Shown here one piece after another: positions 30,010 through 38,549 of a DNA stretch of 64,000 bases. Below the pieces are notes generated by a model, which saw nothing but the letters and a program-made list of their open reading frames with translations, was not told the origin of the DNA and searched no databases. The stretch covers positions 4,254,593 to 4,318,592 of the forward strand of contig NZ_CP007142.1 of the NCBI RefSeq assembly GCF_000940805.1. Reading direction: 5' to 3'. Source of the DNA: Gynuella sunshinyii YC6258. GTDB lineage: Bacteria; Pseudomonadota; Gammaproteobacteria; Pseudomonadales; Natronospirillaceae. How positions within the stretch are numbered: the stretch's first letter is position 1; each line of letters opens with the position of its first letter. The position numbers and the translations under genes were made by a program.

Positions 30010-30390
30010 TTATTGAATGATAACATTGAAACTGGAAGAGCAAACCGTACTGCCAGTAACGCTATAAATACGCTGGGTCACATTGGCAACTTTACCGCTA
30101 GCGGTTGGTAATGCACTCAATGAAGTATATAAAGTTGCGCCCTGACCGGTAAATCCATAACGCGAATCCTTAAAGAACCCCGGTAGTGCCTGAAAGGTTG
30201 CGATCAAACCGCCACCACTGATTTTTTGCTCCAGAAAATACATGGCAAACGCCAGGTTACTGACGGAACCGATCTGCAAAGTACTCTGTCCCGGCATCAA
30301 ATAAATATCATTACTTTGAAGGGAACAGGCCGCTTTTGACCCTAACGATAGAACAGAAAGCATTATTAATACGATCATTCTGACAGACAT
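30010..30390 (-). CDS. Small exported protein of unknown function
   Basis: This 126-residue protein has a clear signal peptide (MIVLIMLSVLSLGSKA, cleavage before Ala-Cys or nearby). The mature domain is about 105 residues with two cysteines near its ends (CSLQSN and TVCSSSF) that could pair. I recognise no domain. A textbook AAGGAG lies eight bases before the ATG, so it is probably a real gene. The mature part is short and beta-rich-looking, with many Ser, Thr and Gly. It could be an extracytoplasmic binding or fimbrial-like protein, but nothing shows this. Confidence 0.7.
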   Translation of the reverse strand: MSVRMIVLIMLSVLSLGSKAACSLQSNDIYLMPGQSTLQIGSVSNLAFAMYFLEQKISGGGLIATFQALPGFFKDSRYGFTGQGATLYTSLSALPTASGKVANVTQRIYSVTGSTVCSSSFNVIIQ

Positions 30391-30522
30391 GAGTCATCTC
30401 CTTTTGGAAAAATTATTGTTATTGTCACTTCTGATACCAACAAGAAGTCCATTAAGGCTAACCCACCCACAACATGCCATAATTAGTTAATTAGTATGAT
30501 TTCCTTCTTTCCAGGTTCCAAC

Positions 30523-30648
30523 ATGAATAACACCTGGCTTTTGATGGCTAAGACCTTCCATAAAAGCATCCTGGACCGTAATTACCGAATGAGTGTCGAG
30601 CCATGGCCACAGGTCAGAATTGAGTCAGGTGTCAGTACCGAAAAATAA
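30523..30648 (+). CDS. Possible 41-residue small protein
   Basis: An ATG with a weak AGG upstream opens a 41-codon frame (starting MNNTWLLMAK) that ends just before the MITE-like element. There is no recognisable domain. Chance occurrence cannot be excluded. Confidence 0.2.
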   Translation: MNNTWLLMAKTFHKSILDRNYRMSVEPWPQVRIESGVSTEK

Positions 30649-30680
30649 TGAATAAATCGAAAAACATGATCAGACGCTAA

Positions 30681-30821
30681 GGGGCCTCTGAACAATAGGA
30701 ATAGTTTTGATGCAGGCGAGGAAGCACCACTCGCAACACTGCAGTTTACTGACGTAAATGAGGATGTGAGACCGGAGCTGACAACGTCCTGCGCGAAAAC
30801 AGGCCATTTTTCAGAGGCTCC
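30681..30821 (+). mobile_element. MITE-like element, copy A (141 bp)
   Basis: The element has 12-bp imperfect terminal inverted repeats (GGGGCCTCTGAA at the left; GGAGCCTCTGAA read inward from the right). It is flanked by a CTAA direct repeat (30677-30680 and 30822-30825). It has no coding capacity. Inside are two small hairpins (GCGAG/CTCGC and TTTAC/GTAAA). A second copy lies at 40633-40789 in the same orientation. Confidence 0.85.
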
Positions 30822-30880
30822 CTAACCATTAACAAGCATTACAGACACCCATTTTTGTTATAAGCGATATAGCCAACCGC

Positions 30881-31588
30881 TTATGAAAGGTTTTGTCCCC
30901 TGCCCTGCTGCTCCAACAGCTGTCTCAACCGTTGTAGCGCCATGGATATGTGGGTGCGTCGCAACTGGCCCACTGCAGCAATCGCACCACCCTGCAACAG
31001 CTGTCGGGTTTCGCTGACCTCCCGCTGAAAAATACCCGCCTCGGCCTGAACCACATCATCCGTCATCAGATATGGCCACATCCTCGATGAACGGTAAAAC
31101 AGTAGTGACAGTATTTCACGTAACGATGGGTTACCAACCAGCTCCATCAATAATTCGAAAAACACGATATTCAACTGAGCAAATGCCCGTTTTGGCTGGG
31201 GGTTGGCAGCCAGCAACAGACAGTCACTTTCAACCTTGACGATTCTATCCAGCAGCCCGGTGGTAACCGGTAATGGCGACAACAAACCAATCTGAGGAAC
31301 AATTTCCATACGCAACCGAAATACATCACATAGATAAGACAGCTCGATATCCGTCACCAAATTACCAACACCATGACGAACTTCTACCAGGCCTTCAGCC
31401 TCAAGCCGTCCCAATACTCTACGCATAGGAGTACGGCTGACAGAAAATTCCCGCGCCAGAGTCTCCTCCGACAGCCGGGCACCAGGCTCATAGTCCAACA
31501 GACAAATGCGATTCCGCAGTGTCAAATAGATGAATTCAAACCGGTTCGTACCTACGGACGGCATAACAGACTCATGCTCTGCATTCAT
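30881..31588 (-). CDS. GntR/FCD-family transcriptional regulator
   Basis: This 235-residue protein has an N-terminal winged helix (EETLAREFSVSRTPMRRVLGRLEAEGLV). A C-terminal all-helical FCD-type ligand domain has RLRMEIV and scattered Asp/His residues. FCD regulators usually respond to carboxylate or amino-acid ligands and bind TNGTNNNACNA-type palindromes. It lies downstream of the tea TRAP operon on the same strand. TGTATACA palindromes upstream of teaA make it the likely regulator of ectoine uptake (inference). Its own upstream region has a single GTATAC core at 31661-31666. Confidence 0.88.
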   Translation of the reverse strand: MNAEHESVMPSVGTNRFEFIYLTLRNRICLLDYEPGARLSEETLAREFSVSRTPMRRVLGRLEAEGLVEVRHGVGNLVTDIELSYLCDVFRLRMEIVPQIGLLSPLPVTTGLLDRIVKVESDCLLLAANPQPKRAFAQLNIVFFELLMELVGNPSLREILSLLFYRSSRMWPYLMTDDVVQAEAGIFQREVSETRQLLQGGAIAAVGQLRRTHISMALQRLRQLLEQQGRGQNLS

Positions 31589-31746
31589 AAAATGATGATT
31601 TCCTTCAGGACGTTAACATGTACAGGCACAATAACTGGCTGGTATGTTCCGGATTCTATCGTATACCGAACTGCCTGGGTATTTTCCAGGTAGCCTTTGA
31701 ACAATTTTGAACAGTGCGGGAATACCGCTCATTCTCCTGAAACCAG

Positions 31747-32184
31747 TTAAACAACCATAACCGGACATCGCGCCATACCACTGACCTTATGAGACACACT
31801 CCCCAGAATAAAACCCTCGGTATGACCCAAACCGCGATGTCCGAGAATTATCAGGTCCGCACCTTTCTCCCGGGCAAACTGCACAATGGTTTTGGCCGGC
31901 CGGCCACTCTTAACAAATGCCCTCACCTTCAGACACTGCTGATCAATGGCATAGCGTTTACAACTTTCTGCAACATCACTGGCATAATGCTTCATCATCA
32001 GATCCATATTTTCAGGATCAACCGGCCTGACCATCGACATCGATGCCTCCCGCAAAGAGTGATGTCGAAACACAGATAATATCCATAAGTCCGCGTCAAA
32101 TATTTTCTGCATCTCCACTGCCACTTTCAGGGCTTCACAGGCACCATCGGAGCCGTCTGTTGCTATCAGAATATGTTTGAACAT
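31747..32184 (-). CDS. teaD: Universal stress protein TeaD of the ectoine TRAP system
   Basis: This 145-residue UspA-fold protein has the ATP-binding pattern GHRGLG followed by GSVSHKV. It is placed after teaC, as in the Halomonas elongata teaABCD locus, where TeaD binds ATP and lowers TeaABC uptake activity. There is a 155-base gap after teaC, so it may have its own promoter. The fold call is firm; the TeaD function rests on gene order. Confidence 0.8.
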   Translation of the reverse strand: MFKHILIATDGSDGACEALKVAVEMQKIFDADLWILSVFRHHSLREASMSMVRPVDPENMDLMMKHYASDVAESCKRYAIDQQCLKVRAFVKSGRPAKTIVQFAREKGADLIILGHRGLGHTEGFILGSVSHKVSGMARCPVMVV

Positions 32185-32339
32185 TTCATGCCTCCTTTTT
32201 TATTCATCCAGCAGCACAAGAAATTCTCCTGAGATCTTCTGTTGCCATCCCCCAAAATCGCAACAACCACCCGCAATCATACGGTTAAGGGGAATTGTTA
32301 ATACCTTCAACTTTCGAAGCAGTAACGAAACAGCGCTCT

Positions 32340-33623
32340 TTAACTGAATGCCAGATCACGGAAAAATAACGCGATCTGGGGAAAGAAAATCAATAACACC
32401 GCCACGCATAATAAAATCAGTACAAATGGCGGTGTTCCTCGCACAACATCCGCATACGGTTTTCTGAATACAGCGATCGCAGTAAAAATATCACAGCCAA
32501 ATGGTGGCGTAGCCGACCCAATCGCCACCTGTAAAGTTATGATGGTACCCACCAAAACCGGGTCCAGCCCTACTGATTGCACCACTGGTGCAAAAACCGG
32601 CACCAACACCAGAATCACCACTATCGGATCCACAAACATGCAACCGATAAAAAATGATATGGAAATGACAAACAACACACCGATCTGGCTCATGTCTGCC
32701 ACACCCACCGTCTCCAACAATTCCTGAGGAATACGGGCAAAGGATATCACCCAGGAAAATGCCGCACCGGCCGCCACGAGAATAAATACCACACCGGTAA
32801 TCAAACCCGTGGATTTAGCGGTCTTATAGATGTCTTCCAGTGACAGTGAACGAAAAACAATCACTTCGAGTACCAGCGCATACAGTACACAGACAGCCGC
32901 AGCTTCGGTGGGACTGAACACGCCACCATATATACCGCCGACAATAATGACTGGAAAACCCAACGGCCAGATGGCTTTTCTTACCGCTACCAGCCGTTCT
33001 GACCAACTGGCCTTCGGTTCTACCGGAACATCATAAACATAGGCATAAATGACACTGTATATCGAAAACAGCACCAGTATCAGCAAGCCAGGACCAATGC
33101 CGGCAATAAACAATTCTGAGATCGATGTATTGGAGACCACGCCATAAATAATCATGCCGATACTCGGTGGAATCAGGAAGGCGATATCGCTGGCATTGAT
33201 GATCAACGCCAGTATAAAAGAATCCTTATAACCGGCTTTCAACATTCTTGGCCGCAGAGGTGAACCAACCGCCACTACGGTCGCCTGAGTAGAACCCGAC
33301 ACTGCACCAAACAGCGTACAGGCTGTTGCCGTACTGACCGCCAGCCCACCTTTAATATGACCGATAAAGCGCATCACCATTTCAATCAAACGGCCGGCGG
33401 ACTGTCCCCGGGTCATAATATCGGCCGCAAAAATAAACATCGGCACTGCAATCAACGAAGCCGGACGTATACCCGCCATAAACTGCTGCACCATAAAATC
33501 CATTTTGCCAATACCATGAAAGATCTCATAAAAACCAACGATGGCTCCGACGATCAACGGGATCATCATCGGAAATCCCAGCAACAACAGAACAATCATG
33601 ACCAGAAAAATTATGCCTGCCAT
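32340..33623 (-). CDS. teaC: TRAP transporter large permease subunit TeaC
   Basis: This 427-residue DctM-family protein has about 12-13 membrane helices and the TRAP signatures GSVSGSTQATVVAVG-like loop (AVSGSTQATVVAVGS) and PPSIGMIIYGVVS. It forms the Na+-driven channel with TeaB. GGAGG lies just upstream of the ATG, and 9 bases separate it from teaB. Substrate assignment to ectoine and hydroxyectoine rests on the strong TeaA match. Confidence 0.9.
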   Translation of the reverse strand: MAGIIFLVMIVLLLLGFPMMIPLIVGAIVGFYEIFHGIGKMDFMVQQFMAGIRPASLIAVPMFIFAADIMTRGQSAGRLIEMVMRFIGHIKGGLAVSTATACTLFGAVSGSTQATVVAVGSPLRPRMLKAGYKDSFILALIINASDIAFLIPPSIGMIIYGVVSNTSISELFIAGIGPGLLILVLFSIYSVIYAYVYDVPVEPKASWSERLVAVRKAIWPLGFPVIIVGGIYGGVFSPTEAAAVCVLYALVLEVIVFRSLSLEDIYKTAKSTGLITGVVFILVAAGAAFSWVISFARIPQELLETVGVADMSQIGVLFVISISFFIGCMFVDPIVVILVLVPVFAPVVQSVGLDPVLVGTIITLQVAIGSATPPFGCDIFTAIAVFRKPYADVVRGTPPFVLILLCVAVLLIFFPQIALFFRDLAFS

Positions 33624-33632
33624 GAGAACCTC

Positions 33633-34223
33633 CTATACTTCCGTTTCACTGTCCTCATACCCCTCTAGTACACTGACAGACAAGTAAATATCTTTCTGGG
33701 TCAGGTTCTTCAATGCTGTCAACAGATATTGTACGGCCGTTATAAAAAAACCTACCGGAACCCACAGATATATCCAGTAAACCGGTATCTGAAGTGCCGG
33801 CAATATCCGCCCGGAGGTGGCGACTTTGGAGATGTACTGTATTGAAAAATAACACAGCACCAGCATGATCAACGCTGAAAACAGCGTGATGAAAATCATC
33901 ATAACTTTCCGAACTCTCCAGCCCAGGGCATCATAAATGGCCGACATACGAATATGCCGTCCATGTCTGGCGGCATAGCCAATACCGGCAAAGGTAATCA
34001 TGACAATCAGGATACGATTGACTTCTTCACTGAAAAACAGGCTGCTATGAAACACAAAACGACCAATGACATTGGCTATGGTATTGGCGGCCATCAGCAA
34101 AACGGCTGTCGCCAGTACAAATGATTCAAAACAACCGATGAAAAAATCGATACGGGCGGCTATCGTTGATACCACACCGTTACTAAGGGCTGGATTAGGA
34201 GCTGGGTGATGATCTTTATCCAT
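33633..34223 (-). CDS. teaB: TRAP transporter small permease subunit TeaB
   Basis: This 196-residue DctQ-type protein has four predicted membrane helices (around residues 30-55, 65-85, 105-130 and 145-170) and the conserved [28 protein letters not shown] region. The ATG at 34223 with GGAC upstream removes an 11-residue leader of the longer frame. It lies 183 bases after teaA and 9 before teaC, so it is translated with teaC. Confidence 0.88.
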   Translation of the reverse strand: MDKDHHPAPNPALSNGVVSTIAARIDFFIGCFESFVLATAVLLMAANTIANVIGRFVFHSSLFFSEEVNRILIVMITFAGIGYAARHGRHIRMSAIYDALGWRVRKVMMIFITLFSALIMLVLCYFSIQYISKVATSGRILPALQIPVYWIYLWVPVGFFITAVQYLLTALKNLTQKDIYLSVSVLEGYEDSETEV

Positions 34224-34406
34224 TGATAAAGTCCTTAAAATCTTGGACTGTCCCAATGGTCATCGCGACAGTCCGGATAAACCGTGCGTGATGATTCAAA
34301 CCGGAACCACGGGCTCAGAGCACCTTCACGCGACTTACAGAGCTGATGAGTCAGCCGACACACTGGCCGGCTGGATTATTGCCGTTCAGAAAACCATCTG
34401 TATGGA

Positions 34407-35417
34407 TCAGAGGCCCCTAAGATCAGCTTTCATTTGTTTCAGAATTTTCTGACCGCTCTTACCCGTCATTTCGATAAATTTTTCCTCTACCTGGGCAGCG
34501 GCCGCCTTAAAGGGTTTGCGCTCTTGCTCAGATAAAACAATTACCTCTATCTCCGGTCGTGCGGCCTGGATCTTCTTCAGGGCTTCTTTTTCCAAACCTT
34601 CCTGATAAGTCAGTATGTATTCAAAAGCCGTTTTCGCTGCATTTTGAATCACCTTGCGATCATTTTTATTCAGGCCATTGTAGAAATCCTGATTAGCCAT
34701 AACCGCAGTAGTGAAATTATTATGACCGGCATAGATAATGTTATCCGTCACCTCATACAGCTTGGTGGATTCAATAAAAGAGGTTGGATTTTCCTGCCCC
34801 TGAATGATGTTGGTTTGCAGGCCACCATACACTTCGCCCCACGGCAATGGTGTGGGTGTCGCACCAAATGCCTTGTATGCTTCTACCAGCAATGGGTTGG
34901 TCATTACCCGGAACTTGACCTCATTCAAATCTTCAGGACTATGCACCGGCTTTTTGGTTGTCATCGCAACCTCACCTTCCGGAAACATGGTCAACAATTC
35001 CAGGCCCTGTTTGGCGTACAGTTTTTTGAAGTCCCGGTGAATCGCCTTACTGGTCCGAAAAAACTTATTAAGCTTTTTGGTATCGGTTGGTAACAGGTAG
35101 GGCACAAAGAATACCTGGGCTTCCGGAATCAACGAACCGGTAAAACCGGGCGACTGGTCCACGAACTGCAGAATACCAGCCTGTGCCTGCTCCATAATGT
35201 CAGCAGACTCTCCCAGCGTTCCATAAGGGTATAGCTCCACCTCATGGTCCGAATTCTTCTCGATTTCCTCTTTAAATTTACTGGCATAAACACCCTGAAC
35301 TTCATTAATGGCCTCTTCAAATGCATAACGCCAGGTATCTGCCCGGGTTGCCATTGGCATAACGACCGTTGTGACAAACAGACAGGCAGCGAGTTTGACA
35401 AATCTACTGTTGGTCAT
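34407..35417 (-). CDS. teaA: Ectoine/hydroxyectoine-binding TRAP protein TeaA
   Basis: This 336-residue periplasmic DctP-family receptor has a signal peptide ending near TRA-D27. From WRYAxEE through ILQFVxQSPGFTGSLIP, MTNPLL, YKAFGATPTPLPWGEVYGGLQ and EEKFIEMTG it follows Halomonas elongata TeaA closely, including the Phe of the SPGFTGS loop and the Arg before MTNP in the ligand pocket. The substrate is therefore probably ectoine. AGAGGG precedes the ATG. The stop codon and last codons coincide with an 11-bp match to the MITE terminal repeat (34407-34417). TGTATACA palindromes lie about 180 and 245 bases upstream. Confidence 0.9.
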   Translation of the reverse strand: MTNSRFVKLAACLFVTTVVMPMATRADTWRYAFEEAINEVQGVYASKFKEEIEKNSDHEVELYPYGTLGESADIMEQAQAGILQFVDQSPGFTGSLIPEAQVFFVPYLLPTDTKKLNKFFRTSKAIHRDFKKLYAKQGLELLTMFPEGEVAMTTKKPVHSPEDLNEVKFRVMTNPLLVEAYKAFGATPTPLPWGEVYGGLQTNIIQGQENPTSFIESTKLYEVTDNIIYAGHNNFTTAVMANQDFYNGLNKNDRKVIQNAAKTAFEYILTYQEGLEKEALKKIQAARPEIEVIVLSEQERKPFKAAAAQVEEKFIEMTGKSGQKILKQMKADLRGL

Positions 35418-35594
35418 GTTTTTCCCTCTGGTTTCTAATTTGGTAACGTTTGTGTCCTAACCACTTCAATCACAAGCTTGAGCACACATCATCATCCGAA
35501 ACACTGAGTGCTCATCAGAGAGTGTTTTCAGATCAACAGTGGCAGACACAAAGCCCTATTCAAAATACAGTTCTATGATGAAAAATCAAGGAGA

Positions 35595-35602
35595 TGTATA
35601 CA
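35595..35602. promoter_or_regulatory. GntR-type operator candidate, site 1
   Basis: The perfect palindrome TGTATACA sits in GATGTATACAAAT, about 180 bases upstream of the teaA ATG. It fits the core bound by many GntR/FCD regulators. It is spaced 63 bp centre to centre from site 2. Confidence 0.6.
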
Positions 35603-35657
35603 AATAAAGAAATTTTGATGGTTTTATGACCATTGTTTCGCAAATTATTCAAACACT

Positions 35658-35665
35658 TGTATACA
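35658..35665. promoter_or_regulatory. GntR-type operator candidate, site 2
   Basis: A second TGTATACA lies in ACTTGTATACATCTA, about 245 bases upstream of the teaA ATG. The 63-bp centre spacing is close to six helical turns, which would suit looping or cooperative binding by one regulator. Confidence 0.6.
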
Positions 35666-36334
35666 TCTAAATACTTTTAGCGGATCTCGGCCAGATCGAC
35701 TTTTTACCGGCAAATACTCACTCGTATATCGCCAACCATGAATGCAAGACGAGCCTGACGGCCTGGTAAGTAACTGATCGACCAACATATCCGCTTAAGT
35801 CATCAGATATTGTCGATGGCCACTAATGATGCCTTATTAACTATCCATACAAGGCAGGCCGTCACTTATGCCCGGGACCGTCAGAACTATTGATAAACAC
35901 CCAGTGATCAGAATGTTAAGAATTTATGTCAGAGTTTTTTTGTAACTCAGGCTTAAGGGGAAGGGTGTAATCTGCTCCAAATAGAGGATGCGACTATCAG
36001 CGAAAAATCACCACTGGCACATTGAGATTCACCTATAGACCAACTCTGTCTAAAACACATACCCTTCTGGTGACTCATATCTGTCAGCTCCATATTTATC
36101 CACTGCCTGCTTATATCTGCGGATCGAGGCTTTTTTTGATCAATCTGTGAATGACAAGTACACAGCATGTATTTCTGGACCTGTCACTGCTTTTAAGATA
36201 TCAATATGACCAGAAATATGCCTGCTACAGGCTACTGATTTCTGTCACTGATGCCGTGTAAACCCATAAACCTGAGATCACCCGTTTTTGCTTCGGTCAC
36301 AACAGGATATTTGAAGATGATTGAGAAAATCACT

Positions 36335-37510
36335 ATGGAAAAACTGAAAGTAGTTGCATTGATTTTATTAGGCGGTCTAACAGAGGCAAACGCTTCGACG
36401 TTCTATACTGCCGAAGAGCTGGTGACTCCCTATGACTGGACATATATAACCCCCTCCGCCATCAATGATAACGGCGAGATAGTGGGTACCGGATCGCCCC
36501 ATCGTGATGCGTTTGATGCCAGAATAGCATCTGCGCTATATTGGCCAACCCCTAACTCCATTCAGATAATGTCACGTTATAAGGATAAATATAGTAATTA
36601 TTCTGCGGCTTACGACATTAACAACACTGGCATGATCGTCGGTGAGATACAGTCTACTGAAACAGGTGAGTATGTCGCTGTACGTTGGGATCATGGTAAT
36701 TTCATAGAAGCTTTCGGTATGGAAAGCGCCAACGGAGCGAGTACTGTTTCGGCCAGGGCAACCAGCATTAATGACCAGGATGTGATTGTTGGCGATGTGA
36801 CATTAAGCAACGGTCTATCACGGGCATTCATGTACAACCGCTTCGGCGGGTTTAACTTTGGTGAGTTTTTAACCGACCCGGAAAACCATATTTTTTCAAC
36901 ATCTATCAACAACAATAATATTGCGGTCGGAGAGCTTGGCAATTCAGGTTTCTCGTATAACCCCAGCGCAAAGAATCGTCTGAACGTTTACGCCAACGGT
37001 GGTTATTATTCAATTGCAGACATCAATGATCAAAATGCAATGGTGACGCAGCAACAGAATCTTTGTGTACTTAAACACAACCAACAAATACCCCTCAGCG
37101 ATAACAATACTTCCTGTACTCCCAAAGCATTGAACAATAACCAGGTGGTCGTTGGTACAACAAATCAATTCGATACCAAAAGTTATCTATACCATGCATT
37201 TGTATACGATCCTTATGCCAATAATTCGTGCGAAACCGGCATGCGTGATTTAAATGCCATTACAGTCACCAATAGCGATGAAGTGGTTTTAACGGAAGCC
37301 GTAGACATCAACGAATCCGGTCAAATCATAGCGACGGGGGTAGTGAATGGAGAAACCAGAGCATTTTTATTGCATCCATCTACAGACAATCAAGCTATTC
37401 CGCTGAGTCTGGATGCAGATCAGGATGGCATTCTGGACAACTGCGATCCGGAAGTCACACCTAACAATGTCGCGGCCTGGTTGGTGCCGGTGCTGTATTT
37501 GTTACTCTGA
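36335..37510 (+). CDS. Exported HAF-repeat (DUF3466-like) protein
   Basis: This 391-residue protein has a signal peptide (ALILLGGLTEANA) and then at least seven HAF-type repeats. Each has an IN-x2-G-x-IVG core: AINDNGEIVG, DINNTGMIVG, SINDQDVIVG, SINNNNIAVG, DINDQNAMV, ALNNNQVVVG and DINESGQII. Such proteins are predicted beta-propellers of unknown role. Near the C-terminus a DADQDGILDNCD stretch resembles a thrombospondin-3/Ca-binding repeat. A short hydrophobic end (VAAWLVPVLYLLL) follows without a basic tail, possibly a clipped anchor. An ATG at 36317 is an alternative start. Confidence 0.75.
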   Translation: MEKLKVVALILLGGLTEANASTFYTAEELVTPYDWTYITPSAINDNGEIVGTGSPHRDAFDARIASALYWPTPNSIQIMSRYKDKYSNYSAAYDINNTGMIVGEIQSTETGEYVAVRWDHGNFIEAFGMESANGASTVSARATSINDQDVIVGDVTLSNGLSRAFMYNRFGGFNFGEFLTDPENHIFSTSINNNNIAVGELGNSGFSYNPSAKNRLNVYANGGYYSIADINDQNAMVTQQQNLCVLKHNQQIPLSDNNTSCTPKALNNNQVVVGTTNQFDTKSYLYHAFVYDPYANNSCETGMRDLNAITVTNSDEVVLTEAVDINESGQIIATGVVNGETRAFLLHPSTDNQAIPLSLDADQDGILDNCDPEVTPNNVAAWLVPVLYLLL

Positions 37511-37593
37511 AACAATGTAAGTGTTTGTTGCACTGAGTAGCAGACAGGGAGACAGTTGAAGCGATGTTGCACGCAACATCGCCGGGTAAATAA

Positions 37594-38343
37594 TCAAGAC
37601 GGTTTAACGTCAACCGTCATTGTTCCAAAGTCACCATATCTCACAGTTATTTGAGTAAATGGGACATTAATAACCCCGGCATAAGAACCGGTAATCACTG
37701 CCTGCCCAGCCTCTATGCCATATCCCCGCTCATTGAGAAAGTTTACTAACCAGGGGAGCGCCACTCGTGCATCGGCATTGGGGTGATGACCATCCAGTCG
37801 GATGTTTTCGTCAGAGTGTTCCACCTGAATTGGAAAGTCAGCAGGCGATTCCGATACCACCGGCCCTAAATAGATGCCCTGATTAAAGAGCCCGTCCGCC
37901 AGTAGTTCTGGAAACTGACAACTATCCGGGTCGCGGTAGCGGCCACGTATCAATTCCAGAGCCATACGGACTTCACCAATGGCAGCATACACTTCTTCTT
38001 CAGAATAAGGTGTCTCACGAGGGGCCAGAGTTTCAGAAAAGACGAAAGCGAGTTCAGGCTCGATGGCTGCGGCATTATTGAGAGGGGCTAATGAACAGGT
38101 ACCGTTCTGAAATGCCAGACTCTGATAAATCGGCGCCACCACTACCCTGCCTTCACTGGGCAGCAGGCATTTCCAGCCAGCAATCCCCTCACCTTCTGCA
38201 GCCTGCAACCTGGAAACTTCCTCCTGTATTAATAACGCCTCATCGAGAGTTTGCGGGCGGCAGGCCTCTGGCAATCGCTCAATTTGATCGCCACTACGGC
38301 GGGCCTGACATAATAGCTGAGCGGCAGTCTGGATTTTGTTCAT
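37594..38343 (-). CDS. 2-keto-4-pentenoate hydratase/FAH-family protein
   Basis: This 249-residue protein is of the MhpD/DmpE-like hydratase group, with metal-ligand motif IEPELAFVF, substrate-loop GWKCLL and the C-terminal GSYAGVINV. Family members hydrate 2-keto-alkenoates or decarboxylate related oxo-acids in aromatic or sugar-acid catabolism. No other catabolic genes lie beside it, so the substrate is unknown. AGAGAC precedes the ATG. Confidence 0.82.
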   Translation of the reverse strand: MNKIQTAAQLLCQARRSGDQIERLPEACRPQTLDEALLIQEEVSRLQAAEGEGIAGWKCLLPSEGRVVVAPIYQSLAFQNGTCSLAPLNNAAAIEPELAFVFSETLAPRETPYSEEEVYAAIGEVRMALELIRGRYRDPDSCQFPELLADGLFNQGIYLGPVVSESPADFPIQVEHSDENIRLDGHHPNADARVALPWLVNFLNERGYGIEAGQAVITGSYAGVINVPFTQITVRYGDFGTMTVDVKPS

Positions 38344-38499
38344 GATACGTCTCTAAGTAAAACCCGCATGCTACGCCATCTGCGAAATAAAAAAAATCAG
38401 GCAGATCAGTCTTCTACATCTTTAGCCGGTTAACAAATATCAGGAAAGACTGGGAGAGAGAATGAGCATACACCGTTTCAGGCAACTCATTCATAATAT

Positions 38500-38535
38500 G
38501 AATAAATTTGCACCGGAGTCATGGAGACTCCGGTG
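38500..38535 (-). terminator. Terminator of the acetylesterase gene
   Basis: A 10-bp stem (38511-38520 with 38526-38535) and 5-base loop begins 15 bases after the acetylesterase stop. On the minus strand it is followed by an A/T-rich stretch with short T runs. Confidence 0.75.
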
Positions 38536-38549
38536 AGCCAATACCATGA

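Larger units (their letters stand above)
30391..30880. other. Intergenic region holding a MITE-like element and a short ORF
   Basis: The stretch between the small secreted protein and the GntR gene contains a 41-codon plus-strand ORF (30523-30648) and a 141-bp transposon-like repeat (30681-30821). No other structure was seen. Confidence 0.6.
35418..36334. other. Long intergenic region with teaA regulatory sites
   Basis: About 900 bases separate teaA from the HAF-repeat gene. The part nearest teaA carries two TGTATACA palindromes. The rest (about 35700-36330) shows no convincing gene, RNA or repeat. Confidence 0.6.

Noticed and set aside
31661-31666. GTATAC upstream of the GntR gene as a third operator
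   Set aside because: Only the six-base core matches and such hexamers are expected about 16 times in the window, so autoregulation is not supported by it alone.
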